From: Bradyrhizobium sp. 200 | GTDB taxonomy: Bacteria > Pseudomonadota > Alphaproteobacteria > Rhizobiales > Xanthobacteraceae | Length of the DNA stretch: 64,000 nt | Assembly (NCBI RefSeq): GCF_023100945.1 | Contig: NZ_CP064689.1 | Location: 9,158,001-9,222,000 of the forward strand | Reading direction: 5' to 3' | Part shown: positions 8,429 to 17,269 of the stretch, in pieces | Layout: each line of letters opens with the position of its first letter | How positions within the stretch are numbered: position 1 is the first letter of the stretch | The notes under the pieces: model-generated | Database searches by the model: none | Seen by the model: the letters and a program-made list of their open reading frames with translations, nothing else | What the model was told of the DNA's origin: nothing | Program-made: the position numbers and the translations under genes

Positions 8429-9460
8429 ATGGCGCATCTCGACAAAAAAAAGATGATCGGCTTGCTGCTGTGCCTCGGCTCCGTCGTGGTCGTGGCGGCC
8501 GGATGGACCTATGCTCATTCTGGCGAGACATCGACCGACAACGCCTATGTTCGCGGCGACGTGACCTCGCTCGCGCCGAAGGTCGCGGGCTACGTCACGG
8601 CGGTAGAGGTTCAGGACAACCAGACCGTCCGCACCGGCGACGTTCTGTTCAAGATCGACGATCGGGACTTTCGCGCGCGGCTCGCCCAGGCGGTAGCCAA
8701 TGTCGAAGCTGCGCAAGCCCGCCTCGCCAATGTCGACGCCGAGACCCAATTGCAGCATGCATTGATACGGCAGGCGGAAGCGCAAAGACTTGCGAGCGTG
8801 GCCGAGATGAATCTGGCTCGCAAGGCTTCCGATCGCCGCCGCGAACTGATCCGCACTTATGCCGTCAGCCAGGCGCAGGTCGATGAAAGCGATGCCGCGC
8901 TATCGAAAACCGAGGCGGGCGTGTCGGCGGCGTCGGCAACTGTGGACGCCCAGCGGCAACGCGTCACCGTCCTCGTCAGTCAGCACGAAGCTGCCGTTGC
9001 TGCCGTAGCGCAGGCGCAGGCCGCACGCGACCTCGCTCAAATCGATCTCGACTACACCGTCGTTCGTGCGCCGGTCGACGGCGTCATCGGCAACCGCCAG
9101 GTCCGCGTCGGCCGCCTCGTCGCGCCGGGCGCCTCCCTGCTCGATATCGTTCCGGTCAGGGATGTCTGGGTGGTGGCGAATTTCAAGGAGACGCAGGTCG
9201 AACATATCCGGCCCGGTCAGCGCGTCCGCATCACGATCGACGGCTACCCGAACCAGGCGCTTCGAGGCGTGGTGGACAGCTTTGCGCCCGGCAGCGGGTC
9301 CGCGTTCAGCATGCTCCCCACCGACAATGCGACGGGCAACTTCGTTCGCGTCGTGCAACGCGTGCCGGTGAAGATCCGATTCGCCAACAACCCGTTGCCC
9401 GGCCGTCTCGTGCCCGGTCTGTCCGCGCGTGTCGAAATCGATCCGGGAACCGGCTCATGA
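8429..9460 (+). CDS. HlyD/EmrA family membrane fusion protein
   Basis: A 343-residue periplasmic adaptor of a drug efflux pump. One N-terminal membrane anchor (about residues 9-28), a barrel-sandwich half (VAGYVTAVEVQDNQTVRTGD), a long coiled-coil hairpin rich in Ala/Gln (about 85-210), and the returning lipoyl half (VVRAPVDGVIGNRQVRVGRL). It overlaps the following MFS gene by four bases (ATGA), so the two are translated together and form an EmrAB-type exporter. Confidence 0.9.
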   Translation: MAHLDKKKMIGLLLCLGSVVVVAAGWTYAHSGETSTDNAYVRGDVTSLAPKVAGYVTAVEVQDNQTVRTGDVLFKIDDRDFRARLAQAVANVEAAQARLANVDAETQLQHALIRQAEAQRLASVAEMNLARKASDRRRELIRTYAVSQAQVDESDAALSKTEAGVSAASATVDAQRQRVTVLVSQHEAAVAAVAQAQAARDLAQIDLDYTVVRAPVDGVIGNRQVRVGRLVAPGASLLDIVPVRDVWVVANFKETQVEHIRPGQRVRITIDGYPNQALRGVVDSFAPGSGSAFSMLPTDNATGNFVRVVQRVPVKIRFANNPLPGRLVPGLSARVEIDPGTGS

Positions 9461-11055
9461 GCACGGCCGTCGCCGCCACGTCGAGCCGCGACCGATCTGC
9501 GGCAGGAGCGCTTCTCGTCGTGGGCATTGTGCTTGCCACGCTGACGGAGGCGATCGCAAGCACCGTGCTGTCGCTCGGGCGCGGCTACATCATCGGCGAC
9601 ATCCATGCCACTCCGGATGAGTTCGCCTGGCTCGACATCGGATACACCGCCTCAAAGCTGATCGGGTTCATGGCCGCGCCCTGGCTGACGCAGCGTGTCG
9701 ATCCGTGCCGCCAGCTCATCGGCGCGACGCTGGTCATGGGTGCAGCCTGCGGTATCACCACAGTTACCGCCCGGCTGGACCTGCTCATTGGGCTGCGCAT
9801 CATGCAGGGTTTCTCCGGCGGCATCCTGCTTGTCGCAGGCCAGGCGATGATTTTTCACGCCTATCCGCGATCCCATCAACCGATCCTGCAAGCCCTGTTT
9901 GCGATGGGATCGGTCGTCGCGCCCGCGACAATCGCGCCGGCATTACAGGGGTGGTTGATCGACAGCCGGTCCTGGGCATGGATTTTCTTCAGCGTGGTTC
10001 CCGTAGCCTTGGCGGCCGCCGGCCTGCTGTTGATTGCCGGCGGCCCGAAGCCCGCTGCGCCGGTGCGCCGTCCGCTTGATTGGATCGGCCTGTCACTGAT
10101 CTCGGTCGCACTTTTCTGCTTCACTTACGTGCTCAACCAGGGCAGCCGATGGAACTGGTTCGCCGACGCCGGCATCCTGTGGCTGACGGTGACCGGGACG
10201 GCCGCGCTGCTGGCCTTTCTCGGCCAACAGATGCTGGCCAGGGGCCAGGGCCTGCTCGATCTCACCTTGTTCGAGTGTGAGGATTTTTGCTTCGCCTTCG
10301 TCGTCAGTTTTGTCGCCGGCGCCGCATTGTTCGGCAGCGCGTTCCTGATCCCGTCCTTTGCCGTATCGGTTCTGGCGTTCAGGCCGACCGATGCCGGGCT
10401 GCTCCTGTTGCCGAGCGGCGCGTTTTTCGCCGGCACGCTGCTCGTCGCCGCCTTCCTGATGCAGGTTCGCCGCGTTCCTGCCGTCGCCACAGTGCCCTTT
10501 GGCATTCTGACAATCATGGTTGCGATGTGGATGTTGTCCGGCTCGACCAGCGAGAGCGGCGCGCACGACATGATGGCGGCCATCCTGTTGCGCGGCCTCG
10601 GCCTCGGCTTCCTGTTCCTGTCGATCACCCTGATCGCTTTCAGCAACCTCAACGATGGAAACCGCGCGTCAGGCATAGGTCTATTCAATACCGGTCGACA
10701 GCTTGGCGGCCTCATCGGCGTGGCCGTCCTCCAGACGCTGATCGAGCACAACGTCGCCGGCAACGTAACGGTGCTGGGGGCCAGTCTCACCGCCAGCACT
10801 CCTGCAGTCGGCGAGCGGCTGAGGATGACCGCAGCAATGCTCGCCGCGGAAGGAATGGACGCGGTGGCCAGTCGGGTTTCGACGTCCCTGTTGGACGGCG
10901 TTCTCATTCGCCAATCCACCGTGATCGCCTTCGACACGGCCTTCAATGCGGTCGCCTTGCTGTTTGTCATTGCAGCGCCGGTTCTGGTTGCCGTCAAGAT
11001 CGGCCTTTCCCGATACTCGAAGCAGCCGGCAGCACCACGGACCGAGACGACCTAG
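9457..11055 (+). CDS. DHA2 family MFS efflux transporter (EmrB-like)
   Basis: A 532-residue multi-spanning membrane protein, consistent with the 14-helix DHA2 drug:proton antiporters. The segment DFAWLDIGYT-like loop (DEFAWLDIGYTASKLIGF), LRIMQGFSGG and the late NLNDGNRASGIGLFNTGRQLGGLIGVA are typical of EmrB proteins. It is coupled by ATGA overlap to the adaptor gene upstream and converges on the maleylacetate reductase gene. It may export an aromatic compound or an antimicrobial; no substrate is evident. Confidence 0.9.
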   Translation: MSTAVAATSSRDRSAAGALLVVGIVLATLTEAIASTVLSLGRGYIIGDIHATPDEFAWLDIGYTASKLIGFMAAPWLTQRVDPCRQLIGATLVMGAACGITTVTARLDLLIGLRIMQGFSGGILLVAGQAMIFHAYPRSHQPILQALFAMGSVVAPATIAPALQGWLIDSRSWAWIFFSVVPVALAAAGLLLIAGGPKPAAPVRRPLDWIGLSLISVALFCFTYVLNQGSRWNWFADAGILWLTVTGTAALLAFLGQQMLARGQGLLDLTLFECEDFCFAFVVSFVAGAALFGSAFLIPSFAVSVLAFRPTDAGLLLLPSGAFFAGTLLVAAFLMQVRRVPAVATVPFGILTIMVAMWMLSGSTSESGAHDMMAAILLRGLGLGFLFLSITLIAFSNLNDGNRASGIGLFNTGRQLGGLIGVAVLQTLIEHNVAGNVTVLGASLTASTPAVGERLRMTAAMLAAEGMDAVASRVSTSLLDGVLIRQSTVIAFDTAFNAVALLFVIAAPVLVAVKIGLSRYSKQPAAPRTETT

Positions 11056-11169
11056 TATTTGCCGGCCGTGCCAGTTTTACTGCGTCTCCTCGCTATTACT
11101 CCGAATATCTTCCGACGGGCCACCGTCTTGCTTGCACAGGGTGATTCCCTCTCTAGGCAAAGAACGCAG

Positions 11170-12261
11170 TCAGTCGATGCACGCTTGACGTTTCGGCCGA
11201 TCAGGAACAGTAAACAGTCCCATGAACGCGTCATCGAGCAAAGCCAAAGCACCCTCGTAAGTCACTGGCGTCGGATTGTGGTACGGCAGCTCCATGACAA
11301 GCGACGCCGCACGCGCAAGATCCGCGCGTTGCATGCCAATCTCCTCTAGGGACGTTGGCGCGCCTAATTTTTGCATGAGCGTGAAAATTGCGCTCACCGC
11401 GTTCGGCGTATTCATAGCGCGCTCGATCCGCCCCATAGCATCCGGCGCCGCGGCAGCGTTGTAGGCCAGCACATGCGGCAGAATGACGGTATGGGTTTCG
11501 GCGTGCGGCAAATTCCAGGTACCGCCCAGCACGTGGCAAAGCTTGTGATGCAGCGCCATGTTCGACACTCCCAGCACCGCACCGCAAAGCCAGGCGCCAT
11601 ACAAACAGTCGCTGCGGCTGCTAAGGTCTCGAAGGTTTGCTTTCACGCCCGGCAGGCCATGCGCGACGGCACGGATGCCTTCCTCCGCCATCAGCTTGGT
11701 AATCGGATTGGCGTTTTCTGCATATAGCGCTTCGGCCGCATGCGCGATCGCATTGAATCCGCTCGTGATAGACATGTTCAACGGCAGATCCAGAGTGAGA
11801 CACGGATCGTAGATCACAGTTTTGGGTAACACCCGGGCGTCTTTCCCGGTCCTCTTCAGTCCCGCTTCCGTCAACCCGTAGATGGGAGTCATCTCAGAGC
11901 CCGCGTAGGTGGTCGGCACCGCCAGGATCGGTAGGGCCGACTGCAGCGCGATAGCCTTGGCCAGACCGATTGTCGAACCGCCGCCGGCCGCGATCACGCA
12001 ATCTGCACCAAGCCGAGCAGCCTCCTCGATCGCCCTGCGCGCAGTCTCGACAGGCACATGCATCACCGCATGCGGATGGATGCCGACAGCGCGCTCGCCC
12101 AGTCGGATCGAAAGATCACTCGCGAGCTCCGCTTGCTGGGGTGTCGACAACACAAGTGCGCGACTCGCGCCGAGACGTTCGACTTCGCGCGGCAGATGGT
12201 CGATGGCGCCGGCTCCAAACACGACGCGCCCCGGAGAAGCTTCGAAGGCGAAAGACCTCAT
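11170..12261 (-). CDS. Maleylacetate reductase (iron-type alcohol dehydrogenase fold)
   Basis: About 363 residues from MRSFAFEASPGRVVFGAG; an ATG four codons earlier (12273) is also possible. It reduces maleylacetate to 3-oxoadipate, the last step of the hydroxyquinol branch. NAD site: AAGGGSTIGLAKA near 95-107. Catalytic and metal region: FNAIAHAAEALYA, MALHHKLCHVLGG and LPHAETH, the usual His pattern of this family. It is divergent from a LysR gene; the ring-cleavage dioxygenase and hydroxylase genes lie on the same strand just beyond, so the set forms one pathway. Confidence 0.88.
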   Translation of the reverse strand: MRSFAFEASPGRVVFGAGAIDHLPREVERLGASRALVLSTPQQAELASDLSIRLGERAVGIHPHAVMHVPVETARRAIEEAARLGADCVIAAGGGSTIGLAKAIALQSALPILAVPTTYAGSEMTPIYGLTEAGLKRTGKDARVLPKTVIYDPCLTLDLPLNMSITSGFNAIAHAAEALYAENANPITKLMAEEGIRAVAHGLPGVKANLRDLSSRSDCLYGAWLCGAVLGVSNMALHHKLCHVLGGTWNLPHAETHTVILPHVLAYNAAAAPDAMGRIERAMNTPNAVSAIFTLMQKLGAPTSLEEIGMQRADLARAASLVMELPYHNPTPVTYEGALALLDDAFMGLFTVPDRPKRQACID

Positions 12262-12345
12262 AAGAGTCTCCATTTCTTTTGGCCGTGTCCCGCAAGTGGC
12301 GCTAGCGTAGTGTGAGAGGCGCAGCTAAGCTATCGTCGGGCAGAT

Positions 12346-13293
12346 ATGAAGACTATTCCGGGAAAGCACACAGAGGATCTGGACCTGCACGCGCTTCGGG
12401 TCCTCGACGTGCTGTTCCGTGAGCGCAGCATCACGCGTGCCGCCGACGCGCTCCATACTCAGCAACCAGCCCTGAGCAAAACGCTGGCGCGCTTGCGCGT
12501 CTATTTCAACGACCCCCTGTTTGTTCGCGTCGCGCTGCACATGGAGCCAACCGCGAAGGCGCTTGAACTGGAGAAACCGGTTCGGGCACTGCTTGACGGC
12601 TTCCAGCGGCTGCGCAGCGAGCAGAGCCGGTTCGACGCGTCGCGGTCGACACGGGAGTTTCGCGTGTTCACACTCGATGCCGGCGTGATCGTGCTGCTGC
12701 CGCCCGTCATCAAGACCTTGCTCGGCTCAGCGCCCGATGTGCGATTGCGCGCTGCCCAGGTCGGCCTGCAGAACCTGCACACCTCGCTCGAGTCCGGCGA
12801 GATCGATCTCGCGATCGGCGAATTCCCGCTGCTTGTCCCCGGCATCAAGCGGCAGAAATTGTTCTCCGGTCAGCACATGTGCATTTTCCAGAAGGACCAT
12901 CCGCGGCTCGGCCGATCGCCGTCGCTCGCCGAATTCCTCGAAGAACAGCACGTCTTCATCACCGCGGCCGGCACCGGCCATCCGCACCAGGTGGCGGAAC
13001 GATCGCTGGAGGGGCAGCTGCCGGCCAAGAACATCATCGCGCACGTGCCGAGCTTCACCACTGCCGCGATTTTGGCCAAGAACACCAATGCAGTGGCGAC
13101 TATGCCGGGCCCGGTCGCGACCGTGCTAGCGCGCGAACTCGACATGCGGCTTACGAAGCCGCCAGTCAAACTGCCGGAGTTCGAGATCTCGCAATATTGG
13201 CATGAACGGTTCGACCGCGATCCCGGCAACCAATGGCTGCGCTCGGTGATCAACGCCGAGTTCGGCGGCAAGCCGCCCGGACGGAAGCGCTAG
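12346..13293 (+). CDS. LysR family transcriptional regulator
   Basis: A 315-residue regulator. N-terminal winged helix-turn-helix at about 10-70 (LRVLDVLFRERSITRAADAL, QQPALSKTLARLR) followed by a periplasmic-binding-like effector domain. It sits inside the hydroxyquinol gene set, divergent from maleylacetate reductase (72-bp gap) and convergent with the dioxygenase gene. The likely role is an inducer-responsive activator of these genes, with a pathway intermediate as effector (inference). Confidence 0.9.
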   Translation: MKTIPGKHTEDLDLHALRVLDVLFRERSITRAADALHTQQPALSKTLARLRVYFNDPLFVRVALHMEPTAKALELEKPVRALLDGFQRLRSEQSRFDASRSTREFRVFTLDAGVIVLLPPVIKTLLGSAPDVRLRAAQVGLQNLHTSLESGEIDLAIGEFPLLVPGIKRQKLFSGQHMCIFQKDHPRLGRSPSLAEFLEEQHVFITAAGTGHPHQVAERSLEGQLPAKNIIAHVPSFTTAAILAKNTNAVATMPGPVATVLARELDMRLTKPPVKLPEFEISQYWHERFDRDPGNQWLRSVINAEFGGKPPGRKR

Positions 13294-13318
13294 CTTCCGC
13301 CCTGTGACGAACTCTACG

Positions 13319-14218
13319 TCAGGCCGCAGCGCTCGCCGGCGCCGCGGCCGAAGCGTTCTCCACGGGCTGCAGTACGAAGTCATATTCGAGCAGCCAGCAG
13401 GGCCGCTCGGCGATCTTGCCCTTCGGCGTCGTGCTGCCCGCAGGCATCAACTTGAACTCGGCTATCAGCGGCGCCTTCACGCCATAGACCACGTCCGTCT
13501 CGATATAGGGACATGATCTCTTGAAGAGATGCGTGATCAAGCGGCGATGACCGTGCGCCTCGATGAGGAAATGAATATGCGAGGGCCGCATAGGGCTGAT
13601 CCCGGTACGGCTCATTACTTCGCCGACGCTACCATCCATGGGAATCGAGTAAGGCACCGGGAGCACGGTCTGCACCACGAAGCGCCCATCATCGCCCGAC
13701 TTGAAGATGCCGCGCATCCAGGGATCATCGCTGCCGCGCTGGGCGTCGTAAAGCCCTTCTCCATCAGCCTGCCAAATGTCGAGCGTGGCGCCCGCAATCG
13801 GCGCGCCACTCAGGTTGCGTACCGAACCAGTGATGTAACAAGGCTCGCCCGGCGCACCCCTGGCGATATCGGCGCCATCGGCCAGTTCCGGGGAATCATG
13901 CACGTGGAACGGCCCCGTCACGGTGGTCGGCGTCACCTCGCCCGGGAGACGGTGGTTGATACAGTCGACCAGCATGCTGACGCCGACCACATCCGAAGCA
14001 AGGATGAACTCCTGCCGCTTGTCGTTCGACTGCTTCCCGGTCCGGGTCAGCCATTCGATCGCGGTCATCCATTCCTCTTCGGTCGGCTCGATCTCTCGAA
14101 CGAAGGCATGCAGGTGCGCAATCATGGACCGCATGATCTGCCGCAGCCGCGGATCCGGTACGGCCATCCACCGCTCGAGCACGATGTCGGTGATGGTCAT
14201 TTCGGTGACATAGGGCAT
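13319..14218 (-). CDS. Hydroxyquinol 1,2-dioxygenase (intradiol)
   Basis: A 299-residue non-haem Fe(III) intradiol dioxygenase that would open 1,2,4-trihydroxybenzene to maleylacetate. The N-terminal helical dimer domain is about residues 1-100; the barrel begins at GPFHVHDSP. Iron ligands are visible: Tyr in GEGLYD, Tyr in PVPYSIP, and two His in RPSHIHFLIEAHGHRRLITHLF. The length and the neighbouring maleylacetate reductase favour hydroxyquinol over catechol as substrate. A 16-bp tandem duplication covers the sequence just before its ribosome site (AAAGAGGA before ATG 14218). Confidence 0.88.
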   Translation of the reverse strand: MPYVTEMTITDIVLERWMAVPDPRLRQIMRSMIAHLHAFVREIEPTEEEWMTAIEWLTRTGKQSNDKRQEFILASDVVGVSMLVDCINHRLPGEVTPTTVTGPFHVHDSPELADGADIARGAPGEPCYITGSVRNLSGAPIAGATLDIWQADGEGLYDAQRGSDDPWMRGIFKSGDDGRFVVQTVLPVPYSIPMDGSVGEVMSRTGISPMRPSHIHFLIEAHGHRRLITHLFKRSCPYIETDVVYGVKAPLIAEFKLMPAGSTTPKGKIAERPCWLLEYDFVLQPVENASAAAPASAAA

Positions 14219-14224
14219 GACATC

Positions 14225-14256
14225 CTCTTTGGTACGCTAGCTCTTTGGTACGCTAG
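14225..14256 (-). repeat. 16-bp perfect tandem duplication at dioxygenase leader
   Basis: CTCTTTGGTACGCTAG occurs twice without gap (14225-14240 and 14241-14256). On the minus strand this duplicates CTAGCGTACCAAAGAG, whose last bases form the ribosome site of the dioxygenase gene starting at 14218. The second, upstream copy leaves a second AAAGAG without a start codon. Confidence 0.85.
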
Positions 14257-14353
14257 GGCCAAGCATCAGGCGCGCTTCTTTCATGACCGCCTCGCTGGCC
14301 GTGTCCAAAAGCGGGTCCGCGGGCGCCAGACTTGTTCTGACGTCCGCGGTCAC
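14237..14353 (-). CDS. Possible 38-residue peptide between monooxygenase and dioxygenase genes
   Basis: A GTG-started frame (VTADVRTSLAPADPLLDTAS then EAVMKEARLMLGPSVPKS) fills the gap between the two pathway genes; it starts a few bases after the monooxygenase stop and ends inside the 16-bp duplication. It could be a leader peptide, the tail of a lost gene, or chance. Confidence 0.2.
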   Translation of the reverse strand: MTADVRTSLAPADPLLDTASEAVMKEARLMLGPSVPKS

Positions 14354-14357
14354 CGTT

Positions 14358-15950
14358 CTATATGCGCGGATCGATCAGCTCTTCGGTCGCCTTCTTCCGG
14401 CGGGCTGCCGAAGTCCCTGCGCTCGCCTGTGCGCCTGCATCCTGCGCACGGGCGTAGGCCGCGGAGGCGCTGTATTCGGTGGAGGAGTCCTGGTTCAATT
14501 CGATGCCGCAGACTTTCCGCGCCAGTTGAACGTAAGCGCTGCCTGCGGAGAATTCCGCGCGCTGCATCGTCAGCGACCGGATCGCCATCAAAGGCGTGCC
14601 ATTGAAATTCTCGAACATGAACAGCCGTCCGCCCCAGTCGGAGAGATAGAGGTCGCGAATGACGCGGCCGATCTTGAGTCGGTCGTGCGGCTTGCCGTTC
14701 GGCCCGGTATTGAGCTTTTCCAGCCAGGGACCGAGTTTTGCGTCGTTCCATTGGCCTTCGCTCGGGAACAGCAGTGCGCTGCGGCCGCAGAGATCGAGCA
14801 GCTCGTAGATCATTGAGGAGAAGTGCTCCAGGTAATAGGCGCGGCCGAAATCGTAGATCAGGATGTTCGGCTTGTAGTGACCGCCCGGCGTCAGAAAGCC
14901 AAGCTCTTCGGATGCCACCACGTGCGCGATCATGGCCTGGTGAAAGCCAACGAATTTCGCCACCCGCGGCTGCACCGCCGGGATCTTGCTAGTGCCGATG
15001 TGCTCGGTGATCAGGATGGCAAGGCCCGCCATCAATTCAGCACGCACCATCTGGCGGATGATCGCATGATAGTGCAGCCAGTCGAACACGCGCTGCGGGT
15101 AAAGCTTGGCGTGGTCGGGATTTCCGATGTGGAAGACATACTTCCAGGGAATAAGGACGTGATCGAACACAGTAATGTTGTCTAATTCGTCACCGGCCGA
15201 TGCCATCGGGTGCTCGATCGAGTCGTCCTTCACCGTGCTTTCGCGGCAAACCACAGTAACGCCCTTGGTATTCACGGGCGTCATGGCGAAAATGATCTGC
15301 TCGGCCGGAATGCCCGGACGAAAGAACACGCCGATATGGATCCAGTCGCCGAACGCCGTACCGGTACCGATGGCCTTGACACCATTGACGACGATGCCCT
15401 TGTCGTTGGTCTCGACAATCCGCAGCGCGGGCGAACGTGCCTGCGCGTCGGTTGTGGAGCGGTCGGCCTGCGGATCGACGAATTGCGGCGTGCAGTTCAG
15501 ATCCTTCTCCCGAGCGAACTTGAAGAAGTCGACAATGTTCCTGGCGAGACCGCGCCCCTCTGCGCCGATCGCGGCGTCCTCCCAGGGCTGCGGATCATCG
15601 ACGTAAGTCAGGAGCGGGTAGACGTTGGTGTCGGGCATGCGCGGGAATGAGGTGCCGAGCTCGCGCATGATCGTCTCATGGTACTTGCGCTTGCGCCGAA
15701 CTTCCTCCTTGTTGCGATGGCCGAACCATTGCATCGAGCGGCGCACGCCGTCTTCGTCGACGAAGGTCATCACGTCCCGCAAGTCTTCGCGATGATGAAG
15801 ATCGTAGAAATCGGCGATGCGCCGAGCATAGTCGCGGGTCTTCGGATGAGTTGCGACGTTGTCGATCTTCTCATCGCCGACCCACACATTGCGGCCGTCG
15901 TTCAGGGCTTCCAAGTATTGCGCACCGGTACGTAGCATGGTCAGCTCCAT
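14358..15950 (-). CDS. FADH2-dependent aromatic monooxygenase (HpaB/TcpA family)
   Basis: A 530-residue oxygenase component of the 4-hydroxyphenylacetate 3-hydroxylase family. The N-terminal domain begins MLRTGAQYLEALNDGRNVWV; the middle has the acyl-CoA-dehydrogenase-like FAD fold (VNGVKAIGTGTAFGDWIHIG, VFDHVLIPWKYVF). Enzymes of this type make hydroxyquinol from resorcinol-, chlorophenol- or nitrophenol-type substrates, and the hydroxyquinol dioxygenase next door supports that role. It follows the flavin reductase gene by 27 bp on the same strand, which would supply FADH2. The exact phenol cannot be read from sequence. Confidence 0.85.
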   Translation of the reverse strand: MELTMLRTGAQYLEALNDGRNVWVGDEKIDNVATHPKTRDYARRIADFYDLHHREDLRDVMTFVDEDGVRRSMQWFGHRNKEEVRRKRKYHETIMRELGTSFPRMPDTNVYPLLTYVDDPQPWEDAAIGAEGRGLARNIVDFFKFAREKDLNCTPQFVDPQADRSTTDAQARSPALRIVETNDKGIVVNGVKAIGTGTAFGDWIHIGVFFRPGIPAEQIIFAMTPVNTKGVTVVCRESTVKDDSIEHPMASAGDELDNITVFDHVLIPWKYVFHIGNPDHAKLYPQRVFDWLHYHAIIRQMVRAELMAGLAILITEHIGTSKIPAVQPRVAKFVGFHQAMIAHVVASEELGFLTPGGHYKPNILIYDFGRAYYLEHFSSMIYELLDLCGRSALLFPSEGQWNDAKLGPWLEKLNTGPNGKPHDRLKIGRVIRDLYLSDWGGRLFMFENFNGTPLMAIRSLTMQRAEFSAGSAYVQLARKVCGIELNQDSSTEYSASAAYARAQDAGAQASAGTSAARRKKATEELIDPRI

Positions 15951-15977
15951 TGGCTTGGGGATTTGGCGCCAGCAGGC

Positions 15978-16556
15978 TCACGCCATTTGCCGGAGGGTTG
16001 CGTAGTTGCGGCTGTGATAGATCAGGGGCTCGCCGTCGTCGGCATGCGCGGTTGAGAGCACCTCGGCAAAGATCACGCTATGCGTGCCAACTTCGCGGAT
16101 ATCGGTTACTCGGCAATCGAGCGCGACGCGTGAGGTCACGCAGTAGGGAGAGCCGGTGGCAAGCACGGCCCAGTTCGGTCCGGCAAACCGCTCATTCATT
16201 GGCACCCGACCGACGCCTGCGAAAATCTGCGACAGCCCTACCTGATCGGCGCCAAGGCTGCTGACGCAGAGCACGCCATTCGCTTTAATGATCGCGTTGG
16301 CCGCACTCTTGCGGTTGACGCACACCATGATCGTGGGCGGCTCGTCGGTCACGGAGCACACAGCCGAGCAGGTAAACCCCGCTATGCCGTGGGGGCCGTC
16401 GGTGCAGACGACGGAAACCGATGAAGCAATGCGAGACATAGCTTCACGAAACTCGCCCGCGCTTGCCCCTGGAGGAATGTTCTGAATGGAAACTTGGACG
16501 TGACCGTTCCCAATGGCGCTGCCGGCTGAAGACGGAGTATCTGTCTGCGCAAGCAT
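15978..16556 (-). CDS. Flavin reductase (HpaC-like) partner of the monooxygenase
   Basis: A 192-residue FMN-binding split-barrel reductase. The core FREAMSRIASSVSVVCTDGP, TCSAVCSVTDEPPTIMVCVN and the end SVIFAEVLSTAHAD..LIYHSRNY are typical of flavin:NADH reductases serving two-component hydroxylases. The start at 16556 was chosen because GGGAGAGGA precedes that ATG; the frame is open further upstream but looks non-coding. It is the first gene of the minus-strand hydroxylase unit. Confidence 0.87.
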   Translation of the reverse strand: MLAQTDTPSSAGSAIGNGHVQVSIQNIPPGASAGEFREAMSRIASSVSVVCTDGPHGIAGFTCSAVCSVTDEPPTIMVCVNRKSAANAIIKANGVLCVSSLGADQVGLSQIFAGVGRVPMNERFAGPNWAVLATGSPYCVTSRVALDCRVTDIREVGTHSVIFAEVLSTAHADDGEPLIYHSRNYATLRQMA

Positions 16557-17269
16557 TTTCCTCTCCCTAACGTTTCCCGCGACACCGGAATTCCGACGCA
16601 TCACCCGAGTTGTTTTCTTGTTGTTGAGACGAGTTTGTCGCAGCCGGAAACACCGCGCCATCGGGGCACGGCTATAGGGAGTATTGCTTTATAGGAATAG
16701 AAGGCGATGTCGTCGCGCTCGGCTTGGCGACGAATCGTATCGCTCCCATATTTTCAGCCAGATCGCTGCGCTACGACGTGGCTACGGCGGCCGGTTCATT
16801 CGGTCGAGTAAGCATGAGAGCAGATGATCGTGCCTAGAGCAGATGGGATGACCTCTTTGCGCTTGGTCATACGTATCGGAGAGACATTTCGAGTGGGCGC
16901 GATCGCTGCAGTCGAACCCAGCTCGCTTCAATTTCCCGGGCATTTCCCTTTACGAAATCGCACGAAATCGTAGTTTGGCGTGCAAAACCGTGCAAATGGC
17001 GGAGAGAGGGAGTCAGTCAATCCCTATTGAGGGATAACCATTTTTAACCTTCCTGGACCAAAACCCACCGTTTGAGCTACGGCCGGAAAACGAGTTTCCC
17101 ACCTCTGATCGTGGCTCATCGTCAAGTTCTGGCCAAGCCCTTCAATTTCCGTCGGCGGTCGACGGCAGGGGTTATTCCTAGGCGTTTGCTCTCCGAAGAT
17201 GGAGGCTACACGTTCGAATCGTGTCGACTGCCCATGGCTGAGGAATAATCAAATGACGATATTCCCGGC
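16557..17269. other. Intergenic region with tRNA-like repeat
   Basis: About 710 bases without a supportable gene. It contains the promoter side of the flavin reductase gene and the second tRNA-like repeat (16997-17175). A stretch near 17205-17237 (GTTCGAATCGTGTCGACTGC) looks like a tRNA T-arm, and its counterpart TCGAATCGTGTTGGGTGCGC occurs after copy 1 near 389. Confidence 0.5.
16997..17175 (-). repeat. Degenerate tRNA-like direct repeat, copy 2
   Basis: On the minus strand it starts GGCCGTAGCTCAAACGGTGG and ends GGGATTGACTGACTCCC then CTCTCTCCGCCA, matching copy 1 at 218-400 in the same orientation. The two copies bracket 16.8 kb that holds the regulators, efflux genes and the hydroxyquinol pathway. 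The anticodon arm is missing, so this is not a working tRNA. Confidence 0.5.
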
